Assembly (NCBI RefSeq): GCF_001315015.1
Contig: NZ_CP012914.1
Coordinates: forward strand, 2,166,501 to 2,230,500
Length of the DNA: 64,000 nt
Reading direction: 5' to 3'
From: Azospirillum brasilense
GTDB taxonomy: Bacteria; Pseudomonadota; Alphaproteobacteria; Azospirillales; Azospirillaceae
In this document: piece by piece, positions 28,084-36,796 of the stretch
Numbering within the stretch: position 1 is the stretch's first letter
How the letters are laid out: the number at the start of each line of letters is the position of its first letter
Translations under genes and position numbers: made by a program
Notes under the pieces: generated by a model
The model's input: the letters and a program-made list of their open reading frames with translations, nothing else
Databases searched by the model: none
Told to the model about the DNA's origin: nothing

Positions 28084-28866
28084 ATGCCCCGCCCCGCCCT
28101 CCGCATCCTCGGCACCGCCCTCCTCGCCGCCGCCCTTGCCGGCGGCCCGACGGTCCTTGCCCAGACGGCCCTCGCCCAGGCGATGGACGACGGCGCAATC
28201 GGGGTGGCGGCACAGGCGGTCGTCTACAGCCCGGCCCATGTCGAGGCGGCGCTGTCCGACGCGCTGTCCCGCCAGATCACCACGGGCCGCCTGCAAATGG
28301 AGCTGGACAACCGGGCGGTGGAACTGCGCGCCCCGGCGGGCGCCGGCAGCCTGACGGTGGAGAACCTCTACTACAACCCGGTGCAGGGCCGCTTCGCCGC
28401 GGAGATGATCGTGGCCGACACCCGCCCGGTCGTGCGCCTTCCGGTGTCGGGCCGCGCCTACGGCGTGGTGCAGGTGCCGGTGCTGTCGCGGCGCATCGCG
28501 CTCGGCGATGTGATCGGCCCCGGCGACGTGGATTGGCAGGACGTGCGCGCCGACCTCGCCGGCAGCGACATCGCCGCCACCGACGCCCAGCTCATCGGCC
28601 TGACGCCGCGGCGCGGCGTTCCCATCAACCAGCCCGTGCGGCTGCGCGACCTCCAGTCGCCGCGGGTCGTGGACAAGGGCTCGCTCGTCACCATCACGCT
28701 GGCCACCGAGAACCTGACCCTGTCGGCCCAGGGCAAGGCCCTGCAGGACGGCGGCCGGGGCGACGTGATCCGCGTCATCAACACCCAATCGAACCGCATC
28801 CTCGAAGCGACCGTCGCCGGCCCCAACATCGTCGCCGTGGCAAAGCCCGGCTTCATCGCGAAGTAA
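28084..28866 (+). CDS. flgA: Flagellar P-ring assembly chaperone FlgA
   Basis: Periplasmic chaperone for FlgI, 260 residues. The ATG at 28084 has an AAGGAACT site; a TTG at 28066 is less likely. A signal peptide ends near residue 33 (TALAQA). The SAF domain is recognisable: VPVLSRRIALGDVIGPGDV, RRGVPINQPV, then GKALQDGGRGDVIRVINTQS and IVAVAKPG near the C-terminus. It lies between flgG and flgH. Confidence 0.92.
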   Translation: MPRPALRILGTALLAAALAGGPTVLAQTALAQAMDDGAIGVAAQAVVYSPAHVEAALSDALSRQITTGRLQMELDNRAVELRAPAGAGSLTVENLYYNPVQGRFAAEMIVADTRPVVRLPVSGRAYGVVQVPVLSRRIALGDVIGPGDVDWQDVRADLAGSDIAATDAQLIGLTPRRGVPINQPVRLRDLQSPRVVDKGSLVTITLATENLTLSAQGKALQDGGRGDVIRVINTQSNRILEATVAGPNIVAVAKPGFIAK

Positions 28867-28879
28867 GGAGAAAGCTCCC

Positions 28880-29650
28880 ATGCCTGCCCGCAAGAACACC
28901 GCCCGCACGGCGTTCCGCTTCGCGCTGCTCGCCGCCGTCGCCGCCGGCCTCCCCGCCTGCAACGCCATGTCGCGCGTGGCGGACATCGGCTCCGCTCCGG
29001 AACTCACCAAGATCAAGGACCCCCAGGCCCAGCCCGGCTACCAGCCGGTCAGCCTGCCGATGCCCACCCCGCTGCCGACGGAGCGCAATCCGAACTCGCT
29101 GTGGCGGACCGGCGCCAAAGCCTTCTTCAAGGACCAGCGCGCGGCCAAGGTCGGTGATCTGCTGACCGTCGACATTCAGATCAACGATCAGGCCCAGATG
29201 AACAACCAGACCACCCGCACCCGCGGCAACAGTGAGAAGGCCGGCATGCCGAGCATCTTCGGCTTCGAAGGCAAGGCGCTGCAGCGTGCGCTGCCCGACG
29301 GGGTGAACGCCGGCAGCCTGGTGGATCTTTCCAGTTCGACATCCAACGACGGCAAGGGCGCCATCAACCGCAAGGAGCAGATCACCCTGAAGGTGGCCGC
29401 CCTGGTCACCCAGTCCCTGCCCAACGGCAACATGGTCATTCAGGGTCGTCAGGAGGTCCGCGTGAACTACGAGGTGCGCGACCTGATCATCACCGGCGTG
29501 ATCCGGCCCGAGGACATCACCGCACAGAACACCATCAGCTACGAAAAGGTTGCCGAGGCCCGCATCTCCTACGGCGGACGCGGCCAGATCACCGACGTGC
29601 AGCAGCCCCGCTACGGCCAGCAGCTGTTCGACATCATCATGCCCTTCTAA
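28880..29650 (+). CDS. flgH: Flagellar L-ring lipoprotein FlgH
   Basis: Outer-membrane L-ring subunit, 256 residues. The lipoprotein signal peptide ends in the lipobox LPAC with Cys near residue 27. Family blocks SLWRTGAKAFFKDQRAAKVGDLLTV, ANGNMVIQGRQEVRVNYE-like and the C-terminal ISYGGRGQITDVQQPRYGQQL are present. Last gene of the operon, followed by a hairpin. Confidence 0.96.
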   Translation: MPARKNTARTAFRFALLAAVAAGLPACNAMSRVADIGSAPELTKIKDPQAQPGYQPVSLPMPTPLPTERNPNSLWRTGAKAFFKDQRAAKVGDLLTVDIQINDQAQMNNQTTRTRGNSEKAGMPSIFGFEGKALQRALPDGVNAGSLVDLSSSTSNDGKGAINRKEQITLKVAALVTQSLPNGNMVIQGRQEVRVNYEVRDLIITGVIRPEDITAQNTISYEKVAEARISYGGRGQITDVQQPRYGQQLFDIIMPF

Positions 29651-29698
29651 GGACGTTTCGGGGACCACAACCGAGAAGCACCAGCGACCAAAACAGAA

Positions 29699-29720
29699 GA
29701 AGGGGGCACCGGCCCCCTTC
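29699..29720 (+). terminator. Hairpin after flgH
   Basis: GAAGGGGGC and GCCCCCTTC form a perfect 9-bp stem around ACCG, 49 bases after flgH. There is no T run, so it may be a weak or Rho-assisted terminator. Confidence 0.55.
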
Positions 29721-29834
29721 GGGCCGGTCGCGGAAAGGCGCAGCCGGCCTGCACGTGTTTGGACGGGAAGTTTCTGCCGCCCGGCTGGATCTGCCGATCC
29801 CCTCCTGCCTCCTGCCGGTCACTCATTCGCCCCG

Positions 29835-29999
29835 TCACACGTTCCGAGCCAGAAGCGCCTCGTAACGCCGGATGGTGTCCCGCATCTCCTCCACAATTTG
29901 GCGCTGCGCCTCGCTGCACCGCCGCCAATCCTCCGCGTCGGCATCCTTTGCCTCAGCGCGGTTCACCGGATGATGCGCATGGGTCACGGGGCTTCCCAT
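29835..29999 (-). CDS. Small hypothetical protein
   Basis: A 54-residue frame from the ATG at 29999: an N-terminal His-containing stretch, then an acidic-basic helix (AEDWRRCSEAQRQIVEEM) and RRYEALLARNV at the end. Codon choice and amphipathic helix pattern look protein-coding. It overlaps the 3' end of the small frame at 29953-30137, which also reads on the minus strand, opposite to flgH. No family is recognised, and neighbours give no function. Confidence 0.45.
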   Translation of the reverse strand: MGSPVTHAHHPVNRAEAKDADAEDWRRCSEAQRQIVEEMRDTIRRYEALLARNV

Positions 30000-30137
30000 T
30001 CAACAGGCGGTAAGACCCTTCCAACGCCTTCTCGGCAGACCGCAGACGTTTGTCGGACCGGTCCAGCAGACGCTTCTTCGTATCTGCGTCTCACGGACCA
30101 GGGCCTGCAACGTCTCGATCCGCTTCAGAAGTTCCAT
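29953..30137 (-). pseudogene. Small coiled-coil gene with a probable frameshift
   Basis: The ATG at 30137 opens MELLKRIETLQALVRET, a clear coiled coil. It then runs into codons such as ATA, CGA and AGA and stops early. One frame over, from about 30087, a natural-looking helix continues (TKKRLLDRSDKRLRSAEKAL) to a stop at 29953. Adding one base near 30087 would join the halves into a protein of about 61 residues. It may be a degraded gene, a sequencing error or a programmed shift. The function is unknown. Confidence 0.4.
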
Positions 30138-30503
30138 TTCACCCCCCAACAGGCGATTCTGCCAACCCGCACCGACGGGCCGCACGGGCGGCCGACAAGG
30201 CTGCGCGGCGAATCAAGTGCCACGCCGAAGGGCGAGACGGCCATCGGACGACGTCCTTCGTTCGATAGGGGCAGTGACAGGGAGTGGCAGCCCGTTTCCC
30301 CAGCTGGCCGGAACCGGCCGGGGCCGGTAGGTTGACGGTTCCTTGCAGCGGGCTCGCGGCCGGCCCGAGCGAACCAAGCTCCGACAGAGGGGCAGGCCGC
30401 CCAATCTTCATCTCATGGTCAGGGTTTCACGGACTCCGAACGTTCCCTCCGTCCCCGGCACTCTCCTGTTGACAAGGCCATGCGGTTGAAGACCACTGGC
30501 CTC
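30138..30503. other. Intergenic region before the TPR-glycosyltransferase gene
   Basis: 366 bases in which I see no supportable gene, tRNA, sigma-54 site or CtrA site. The promoter of the downstream fusion gene should lie here but no clear -35/-10 pair stands out. Confidence 0.4.
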
Positions 30504-33122
30504 ATGGCAACCATTCAACAAGCGCTGACCATCGCGCTCGACCACCACCAGGCCGGACGCCCGGCGGAGGCGGAGATTCTGTGCCGGCGCATCCTCGATG
30601 CAGACCCGGATCAGGCCACCGCCTGGCATTTGCTGGGCATCATTCACGCACAGGCCGGACTCTTCGACGAAGCCGCGGCCCTGCTCGGCGAGGCGCTGGC
30701 CCGCGCGCCGGGAGCCGACCTGCACCGGCACCGCGCCATGGCCCGTCAGGAAGCCGGCGACCTGGAGGGTGCGGTCGCCGACTACCGCGAGGCCGCGCGA
30801 CTGGCCCCAGCACTGACCGACGCCGCGCTCAACGCCGGAATCCTGCTGGAGCGGCTTGGACGCCACGCGGAGGCGCGGGAGGCCTACCGGACGGCCCTGA
30901 CGTCGGACGGCGCATCCGATAGCGGCGCCCCCCGCGCCGCCACCCATCTCGGCCGGTTGCTGCTGGCCGGCGGCGACGCGGCGGAAGCGGCGATCGTCCT
31001 GGAAGGCGCGGTCCGGGCCGACTCCACCGCGTTGGAATCCTGGTACCATCTGGCGGACGCCCGCGCACGGTCCGGAGACGCCCGCGGGGCCGAAGCCGCA
31101 CGACGCCGCGCTCTGGCGCTGGCCCCAGCCTTCTTCGGCATCCTGGCCCGCGCGCCGGACAGCGGGGACGATCCCGCCGAAGCGGCCCGGCGGCTGGGCT
31201 GGGCGCGGGCGCTCGAACCGCAGCGCCCCGAGCCGCTGTGCAACCTCGCCGCCACCCGCCTGCGTCAAGGACGCCTTGCAGAGGCCGACGCGCTGTACAC
31301 CGCCCACCTGGAGCGCGTTCCCGCCGACTCCGCGGGCTGGAGCGCGAGGGCGGTCTGCCGGATGGACGCCGGTGGCTCGGAGTCGGCCGAAGCCGACGGC
31401 CGGCGCGCTCTCGCGCTCGACCCGGCGGCGGAGGGCGCGCTGGCCACCCTGTCGATCCTGCGGAGCCGGCGGGGCGACCCGTTCGCCGCCGGCCATCTGC
31501 ACCGCCGGATGCGCCGCTTGGCGAACGGCTCCGCGCCGTCCGGCGACGACGATCTGGACGCGCTGATCCGGGCGACCGCCGAGGTCATGCCCTTCCTGGC
31601 CGAAGCCTCCCATCCTGAGCGGCGGAACGCCGCGGCACGGGGTTTCAACCCGCATCTGCGTGTCCGCCATCATGACACCGAGACCCGTGACCGCATCACC
31701 ACCTTCTGGTCGGGTGCGCCGCTGAACGCCGGGGCACGGCTGGCGCTGCGCTCCATGGTGGCGCAGGGGCACCCGGTGCATCTGTTCAGCTATGGCGACC
31801 CCGCCCTGCTCGGCCGGGTGCCGGATGGCGTGCGGGTGGAGGACGCCGGAACGGTGGTGCCGCACCATGTCTACGACCTGTGCGTCCGCAGCGCCGAGAT
31901 CCGCTATTTCAGCGACATCTTCCGCTACGCCGCCCTGCACGCCTTCGGCGGCTGGTGGCTGGACACCGACGTCGTCCTGCTGAAGCCTTTGAGCTTCGGC
32001 ACCGGCCACCTGTTCTGCTCGCAATGGCACGGCCTGGACGCCGGCCACGCCCTGGTCGGCGACGCCATCCGCGCGCCGCGGGGCTCGGTCCACATGCGCC
32101 GGCTGTTCGAGGAGTCGATGCGCATCCTGATGAACGGCAGCGACCGCCGCTTCGGCGCGGTCGGGCCGCTGCTGCTCAGCCGCTACGTGCTGACCGGACC
32201 GGGCCGGGAGCTGCTGGACCGCGTGCTACCCCCGACGGTCTTCAACGCTGTCGATTGGACGGAGCATTCCTGGCTGGCCGAACCCGGTGGGCGGGCGCTG
32301 GCCCTGTTGTCGGACGAGCGGGTCGCCGGCGTGCATTTGTGGAACGGCATGTGGGGTCCCGGCGGTCCGCCGGCGGAGGGCGCCGACGCGGAGTCGGTGC
32401 TGGGCCGGCTGGCCGCCCTGCACGATGTGGATGCCTCCCTGTCGGCCCTCGCCATCCGCTTCCATTCCGACAAGGGCCCCCGCCTGGGCACCGAGCGGTT
32501 GGGGCATCACTACACACGGGTCTATGACGCGCTGTTCGCACCGCGGCGGTTCGAAGCACTGCGCATCCTGGAGATCGGCCTGTGCCGCGGCCGGGTGGAG
32601 GGCTGGAAGCAGGACGACGTGCCCAGCCTGCGCATGTGGGAGCGCTATTTCCCAAACGCCGTCCTCGTCGGCGCGGACATCGAGGATTTCTCGGCCTTCG
32701 ACGGCGGGCGGGTGACGACCCGGCGCGTCGACCAGGGCGACGCCGATGGCCTGCAGCGTCTGGCCGGGGAGGACGGACCCTTCGACATCATCATCGATGA
32801 CGGCTCCCACGCCTCGCGCCACCAGCAGATGACGCTGGCCGCCCTCTTCGGCCGGTTGCGCCCCGGCGGGGTTTACGTCATCGAGGATCTGAACTGGCAG
32901 CCCGCGGACGTCGAACGTCCGGGGGATCGTCTCACGCTCGATGTCCTGCGCGGATTCATGGAAAACGGGCGGATCGACAGCCCGCACATCGCGGCGGCGG
33001 AGTGCCGCGCCCTCGAATCGGCGATGGGCCGCGTGGAGCTGTACGACAGCCTCAGCGAACTGGTCGGGGCGGAGCGCATGGCCGGTCTGGCGGTGATCCA
33101 CCACCGCAACGGCAACCCCTGA
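30504..33122 (+). CDS. TPR - glycosyltransferase - methyltransferase fusion protein
   Basis: A cytoplasmic protein of about 872 residues with three parts. Residues 1-330 are TPR repeats. Residues about 380-650 are a GT32-like sugar transferase with the DXD motif in GGWWLDTDVVLLKP near residue 486 and a downstream GVHLWNGMW block. Residues about 655-870 are a class I methyltransferase of the macrocin/CmcI-like type, with RILEIGLCRG near residue 688 and DIIIDDGSHASRHQQ following. The start may be 30504 (MATIQQAL) or 30480. Between flgH and dksA/fliX in a flagellar locus, it is a candidate flagellin or surface-glycan modifying enzyme; this is inference. Confidence 0.8.
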   Translation: MATIQQALTIALDHHQAGRPAEAEILCRRILDADPDQATAWHLLGIIHAQAGLFDEAAALLGEALARAPGADLHRHRAMARQEAGDLEGAVADYREAARLAPALTDAALNAGILLERLGRHAEAREAYRTALTSDGASDSGAPRAATHLGRLLLAGGDAAEAAIVLEGAVRADSTALESWYHLADARARSGDARGAEAARRRALALAPAFFGILARAPDSGDDPAEAARRLGWARALEPQRPEPLCNLAATRLRQGRLAEADALYTAHLERVPADSAGWSARAVCRMDAGGSESAEADGRRALALDPAAEGALATLSILRSRRGDPFAAGHLHRRMRRLANGSAPSGDDDLDALIRATAEVMPFLAEASHPERRNAAARGFNPHLRVRHHDTETRDRITTFWSGAPLNAGARLALRSMVAQGHPVHLFSYGDPALLGRVPDGVRVEDAGTVVPHHVYDLCVRSAEIRYFSDIFRYAALHAFGGWWLDTDVVLLKPLSFGTGHLFCSQWHGLDAGHALVGDAIRAPRGSVHMRRLFEESMRILMNGSDRRFGAVGPLLLSRYVLTGPGRELLDRVLPPTVFNAVDWTEHSWLAEPGGRALALLSDERVAGVHLWNGMWGPGGPPAEGADAESVLGRLAALHDVDASLSALAIRFHSDKGPRLGTERLGHHYTRVYDALFAPRRFEALRILEIGLCRGRVEGWKQDDVPSLRMWERYFPNAVLVGADIEDFSAFDGGRVTTRRVDQGDADGLQRLAGEDGPFDIIIDDGSHASRHQQMTLAALFGRLRPGGVYVIEDLNWQPADVERPGDRLTLDVLRGFMENGRIDSPHIAAAECRALESAMGRVELYDSLSELVGAERMAGLAVIHHRNGNP

Positions 33123-33129
33123 CGGACGA

Positions 33130-33157
33130 AAGCCCCCGCCGGGATCGGTGGGGGCTT
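33130..33157. terminator. Terminator between convergent fusion gene and dksA
   Basis: AAGCCCCC and GGGGGCTT form an 8-bp stem with a 12-base loop, usable from both directions between the convergent stops at 33122 and 33186. Confidence 0.7.
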
Positions 33158-33185
33158 GCCCGGCACAGCGAGGATCGCCGCCGCG

Positions 33186-33605
33186 TCAGTCGTCGCGCTG
33201 GGTGCGCTCCATGCGCTCGTGCCGCTCCTGGGCTTCCAGGCTCAGCGTCGCGATGGGGCGGGCGTCGAGGCGGCGGACGGAGATGGGCTCCCCCGTTTCC
33301 TCGCAATAGCCGTAGGACCCATCCTGCAACCGCTCCAGCGCCGCGTCGATCTTGGAGATCAGCTTGCGCTCGCGGTCACGGGTGCGGAGCTCCAGCGCCC
33401 GGTCGGTCTCGGCCGACGCGCGGTCGGCGATGTCCGGTTCCTGGATGCCGCCTTCCTGAAGGCTGCTCAGGGTCTCGCTGGATTCGGCCAGCAGCTCCGC
33501 GCGCCAGCGCAGCAGCTTCTGGCGGAAATATTCCCGCATCACGGGATTCATGAACTCCTCGTCTTCCGACGGGGTGTAGTTCTTAGGCAGAAGCGGAGAC
33601 GACAT
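33186..33605 (-). CDS. dksA: RNA polymerase-binding factor DksA (zinc-free type)
   Basis: Cofactor of ppGpp at RNA polymerase, 139 residues from the ATG at 33605. It has the N-terminal coiled coil with the tip around EPDIADRASAETDRALELRTRDRE. The C-terminal globular domain has a single Cys (YGYCEETGEPI) instead of a four-Cys zinc finger, which is usual in alphaproteobacteria. It lies downstream of fliX, as in Caulobacter. Confidence 0.92.
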   Translation of the reverse strand: MSSPLLPKNYTPSEDEEFMNPVMREYFRQKLLRWRAELLAESSETLSSLQEGGIQEPDIADRASAETDRALELRTRDRERKLISKIDAALERLQDGSYGYCEETGEPISVRRLDARPIATLSLEAQERHERMERTQRDD

Positions 33606-33794
33606 CCGAGAGCATCCAACGCAAAAGGGTGATCCGGGCGGCGCGGAGTATAGGTAGGCGCATCGGCAACCGCAACCCTGCGCTTCGCCTATCGAAGCGC
33701 GAACAAGCCCTTGGAGAAGCAAAGTTTTGTGAAAGGTTCGGCGATGGCCGTACGGCCGATGCCGAAAAGCCGGTCCTATGGCCGGAAACCGCGC

Positions 33795-34211
33795 TCAGGG
33801 GGTGAGCTTCGCAAGCTCGACCTGGGCGCGCAGATCGATCTGGTCAAGAATGTCGGCCAACCGCGGATCGTCCACATGGACGCGGCGCGACTGCACCACC
33901 TTCACGAGGTCCATCAGCTTCTGCGCCGGAAGCGTGCCGGCGAGCAGCCCGTGCTGGATCTCCTCCAGCTTGTCGAGCATCTCCTCGGCGCGCATCTTGC
34001 CGCGCGAGGCGCGGGCCGTGGCGTCGTCCACCTCCTGCAACGCCAGCACGCTGGCGATGCCGGCCAGCGGCGCCGCGGCGTGGACGCCCTGCGCGGTGTT
34101 GGTCTCGCCGACGAGCTGCTTGGAAAAGGACGCACCGGACGAGCCTTCGGCTTTCCCCGTGCGCCGGACCGAGCTGCTGCCGCGAAGTTTTCCGGGGCCT
34201 TCGACTTTCAT
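33795..34211 (-). CDS. fliX: Flagellar assembly regulator FliX
   Basis: A 138-residue protein from the ATG at 34211 (MKVEGPGKLRG). In Caulobacter FliX couples completion of early flagellar structures to FlbD and sigma-54 transcription. The conserved parts are the N-terminal MKVEGPG, the middle ASVLALQEVDDATARASRGKMRAEEML and the C-terminal LDQIDLRAQVELAKL. It is divergent from flgI, the same arrangement as in Caulobacter. This supports both the call and a sigma-54 class hierarchy here. Confidence 0.88.
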   Translation of the reverse strand: MKVEGPGKLRGSSSVRRTGKAEGSSGASFSKQLVGETNTAQGVHAAAPLAGIASVLALQEVDDATARASRGKMRAEEMLDKLEEIQHGLLAGTLPAQKLMDLVKVVQSRRVHVDDPRLADILDQIDLRAQVELAKLTP

Positions 34212-34413
34212 GTTCCGTGCAACCGGTTTCGGAAAAGCGAGATACTCTAGATGGAAGCACCTTAACATCCGGTCAAGGTTTGCCGCAATCGGGCAAAAAT
34301 TGCCCCGCTTCCGTGACATAAAGCGGTCGGACGCGGTGCCAATTTCCGGCCTTTTCATCCGGCGCCGCCGCTTACCCTTGCCGATCCTGCGCTTTGCCTG
34401 CCATCCGCGGCTC

Positions 34414-34429
34414 TGGCACGCCGTTTGTA
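34414..34429 (+). promoter_or_regulatory. Sigma-54 promoter of flgI operon
   Basis: TGGCACG-N4-TTGTA matches TGGCACG-N4-TTGCA except at one base of the -12 element. It lies about 37 bases before the flgI ATG, in the gap divergent from fliX. Confidence 0.7.
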
Positions 34430-34463
34430 TAGGAAGGGACAGCCGTTGAGGAGTGTCCCCGTC

Positions 34464-35657
34464 ATGACCGCCACCGCCCTGCCCCGTGCCGCACTGCGTC
34501 ATGCCGCCCTGCGCCGTGCCGTCATGCCCCGCGCTGCCGTCCTGCTGCGCGCGGTCGCGATGCTGGCCGCGCTGGCCGCGGCGCTGCTCGCGCTGTCGGC
34601 GCCGGCCTCGGCCTCCTCGGCGCGGATCAAGGACGTGGTGGACGTCGAGGGCGTGCGCGACAACATGCTGATCGGCTACGGCCTGGTGGTCGGCCTGAAC
34701 GGCACGGGCGACAGCCTCAACAACTCGCCCTTCACCGAGCAGAGCCTGGTCGGCATGCTGGAGCGGATGGGCGTCAACACCCGCGGCACCAACCTGCGCA
34801 CCAAGAACGTGGCGGCGGTGATGGTGACGGCGACCCTGCCGCCCTACTCCGCCCAGGGCACGCGCATCGACGCCACCGTGTCGGCGATGGGCGATTCGAA
34901 GAGCCTGCTCGGCGGCACGTTGCTGGTCACGCCACTGTTGGGCGCCGACGGCGAGGTCTACGCCGTGGCCCAGGGGCCGATCGCGGTGTCGGGCTTCTCC
35001 GCCCAGGGCCAGGGGGCCAGCGTGACCCGCGGCGTCCCCACTTCGGGCCGCATCTCTTCGGGCGCCATCGTCGAGCGCGAGATTCAGTTCTCGCTGGCCG
35101 AACTGCCGGTGTTGCGCCTGTCGCTGCGCAACCCGGACTTCACCACCGCCCAGCGCGTGGCGACCGCCATCAACATCCAGCTCCGCGGCAATCGGGCGCA
35201 GGCCACCGACCCCTCCTCGGTTCTGCTGAGCGTGCCGGAGGCCCGGCGCGGCGACATCGTCGGCCTGATCACCGAGATCGAGCAGCTCCGCGTCACCCCC
35301 GATCAGATCGCCCGCGTGGTGGTGGACGAGAAGTCCGGCGTGATCGTGATGGGCGAGAACGTCCGCATCTCCACCGTCGCCATCGCCCAAGGCAACCTGA
35401 CGATCCGCGTCACCGAGACGCCGCAGGTCAGCCAGCCCGGTCCCTTCAGCCAGGGCCAGACCGCCGTGGTGCCGCGCACCGACATCCAGGTGGACGACCA
35501 GTCCAACAACCGCCTCGCCGTGATGAATTCCGGGGTGACGCTCCAGGAGTTGGTACAATCCTTGAATGCGCTTGGCGTAGGTCCCCGGGACATGATCGCC
35601 ATCCTTCAGTCGATCAAGGCCGCCGGAGCCCTGCAGGCGGAGATCGAGGTGATCTGA
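34464..35657 (+). CDS. flgI: Flagellar P-ring protein FlgI
   Basis: Periplasmic P-ring subunit, 397 residues from the ATG at 34464, which has GAGGAG 10 bases upstream; the TTG at 34425 lies within the promoter. A long signal peptide ends near residue 51 (SAPASASS/ARIKD). The mature start ARIKDVVDVEGVRDNMLIGYGLVVGL is diagnostic. Its stop shares a base with the flgJ start. Confidence 0.96.
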   Translation: MTATALPRAALRHAALRRAVMPRAAVLLRAVAMLAALAAALLALSAPASASSARIKDVVDVEGVRDNMLIGYGLVVGLNGTGDSLNNSPFTEQSLVGMLERMGVNTRGTNLRTKNVAAVMVTATLPPYSAQGTRIDATVSAMGDSKSLLGGTLLVTPLLGADGEVYAVAQGPIAVSGFSAQGQGASVTRGVPTSGRISSGAIVEREIQFSLAELPVLRLSLRNPDFTTAQRVATAINIQLRGNRAQATDPSSVLLSVPEARRGDIVGLITEIEQLRVTPDQIARVVVDEKSGVIVMGENVRISTVAIAQGNLTIRVTETPQVSQPGPFSQGQTAVVPRTDIQVDDQSNNRLAVMNSGVTLQELVQSLNALGVGPRDMIAILQSIKAAGALQAEIEVI

Positions 35658-36064
35658 TGGATACGACGCTTTCCCTTCCCGGCCTTCCGCCCCCACGCCT
35701 GCCCGCGGCCGCCGAGCGCGCCCAGAACGGTGCGCAGCCCGGCGCCCAGGCGAGCTTCCGGACGGCGGTGCGCACCGATCTGGTCGATCCCAAAAGCGCG
35801 GAGAGCAAGGTGGACCCGGCGATCCGCGCCAAGATCCGCCAGTCCGCGAACGAGTTCGAGAGCGTCTTCGTCTCCCAGATGCTGGGCCACATGTTCGACG
35901 GGATCGAAGTGGACCAGAACTTCGGCGGCGGCCATGCCGAGGAGATGTTCCGCTCCATGCTGACCAACGAGTACGGCAAGCAGGTGTCCCGCAGCGGCGG
36001 GTTCGGCATTGCCGATCAGGTTTACCGCGAGCTTCTGCGCGCACAGGAGGGCAACCATGGATAA
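35657..36064 (+). CDS. flgJ: Flagellar rod-binding protein FlgJ (no muramidase domain)
   Basis: A 135-residue protein with the rod-capping/binding domain of FlgJ (SANEFESVFVSQMLGHMFDGIE, then EEMFRSMLTNEYGKQVSRSGGFGIAD). The C-terminal muramidase domain found in enterobacteria is absent, as in most alphaproteobacteria, so another enzyme must open the wall. It is coupled to flgI (TGATG) and overlaps the next gene by 8 bases. Confidence 0.9.
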   Translation: MDTTLSLPGLPPPRLPAAAERAQNGAQPGAQASFRTAVRTDLVDPKSAESKVDPAIRAKIRQSANEFESVFVSQMLGHMFDGIEVDQNFGGGHAEEMFRSMLTNEYGKQVSRSGGFGIADQVYRELLRAQEGNHG

Positions 36065-36572
36065 GGTCGACGTCCGTTTCCCGCAGCCGTCCAAGGCTCC
36101 CGCCGCCAATCTGCCCAAGAACGCGGAGGAGCGCGCCGCCGCTCTGGTCGAGCTGATGAACCGGTTGAGCGCTCATCTGGCGCGTGAGACCGAAGCCGTG
36201 ATGCGGCACTGCACCAGCGCCGAACTGGCCCGGCTGGGACGCGAGAAGCAGCCGATGATGCTGGTCTACGAGGAGGTGTCGCGCCTGCTGCGCGTGGACC
36301 GCGAGGGCATGGCCGCCCTGCCCGACGAGGCCAAGGCCCAGCTGCGCGAGGCCACGCGCGGCCTGTACGAGGCGTCCGCCGCCAACGCCGACGCGCTCCG
36401 CCGCAACAGCGCGGCGCAGAAGATCCTGGTGGACACCGTGGTCGGCGCCATCAACCGCGCCCGGCAGACCACCACCCCCGCCTACGGAACCGCCCCGGTT
36501 CCGCCCCGCGCGACCTACGTCACGCCGAGCCACGGGCCGTCCACCTCCGCCACCCTGAACACCCGGCTCTGA
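36057..36572 (+). CDS. flgN: FlgN-like flagellar export chaperone
   Basis: A 171-residue helical protein, with the pattern LVELMNRLSAHLARETEAV, LGREKQPMMLVYEEVSRLLRVDREG and a Thr/Pro-rich tail. FlgN proteins are cytoplasmic chaperones for hook-filament junction proteins. Position after flgJ and the helix pattern support the call, but sequence identity to characterised FlgN is low, so it is tentative. The start overlaps flgJ. Confidence 0.6.
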   Translation: MDKVDVRFPQPSKAPAANLPKNAEERAAALVELMNRLSAHLARETEAVMRHCTSAELARLGREKQPMMLVYEEVSRLLRVDREGMAALPDEAKAQLREATRGLYEASAANADALRRNSAAQKILVDTVVGAINRARQTTTPAYGTAPVPPRATYVTPSHGPSTSATLNTRL

Positions 36573-36600
36573 CGCCTCCGCCAGCGCCGCCATCCGCAGC

Positions 36601-36626
36601 AAGGGCCGTCCGACCGGGCGGCCCTT
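36601..36626 (+). terminator. Terminator of flgI-flgJ-flgN
   Basis: AAGGGCCG pairs with CGGCCCTT around a 10-base loop, 28 bases after the last stop. A short TT end follows. Confidence 0.55.
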
Positions 36627-36739
36627 CGGCGTTGCCGGGTCCGGCAATAAGCGCCGGTCACCCGGCGGAATTTGCCGCCCGGCGGACGGAACTGCCGGGC
36701 GCGGGATCGCGGGCGGACGCGTCGGCGCCGGCCTGAAAC

Positions 36740-36755
36740 TGGCCCATTAGTTGCT
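36740..36755 (+). promoter_or_regulatory. Sigma-54 promoter of fliK-flgD
   Basis: TGGCCCA-N4-TTGCT keeps the GG-N10-GC core with an intact TTGC -12 element. It lies about 43 bases before the fliK ATG. Confidence 0.7.
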
Positions 36756-36796
36756 TCCGGATGGGGTGCACCTGTCCGCTTCGGGGAACCCGTTCC

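Noticed and set aside
29651-29928. Other short frames after flgH
   Set aside because: They are Arg/Pro-rich, overlap a hairpin and lack ribosome-binding sites or codon bias.
34212-36647. Minus-strand frame continuing upstream of fliX through flgI/flgJ
   Set aside because: Only the part from 34211 downward is FliX; the rest is antisense to flgI-flgJ-flgN, which have clear motifs.
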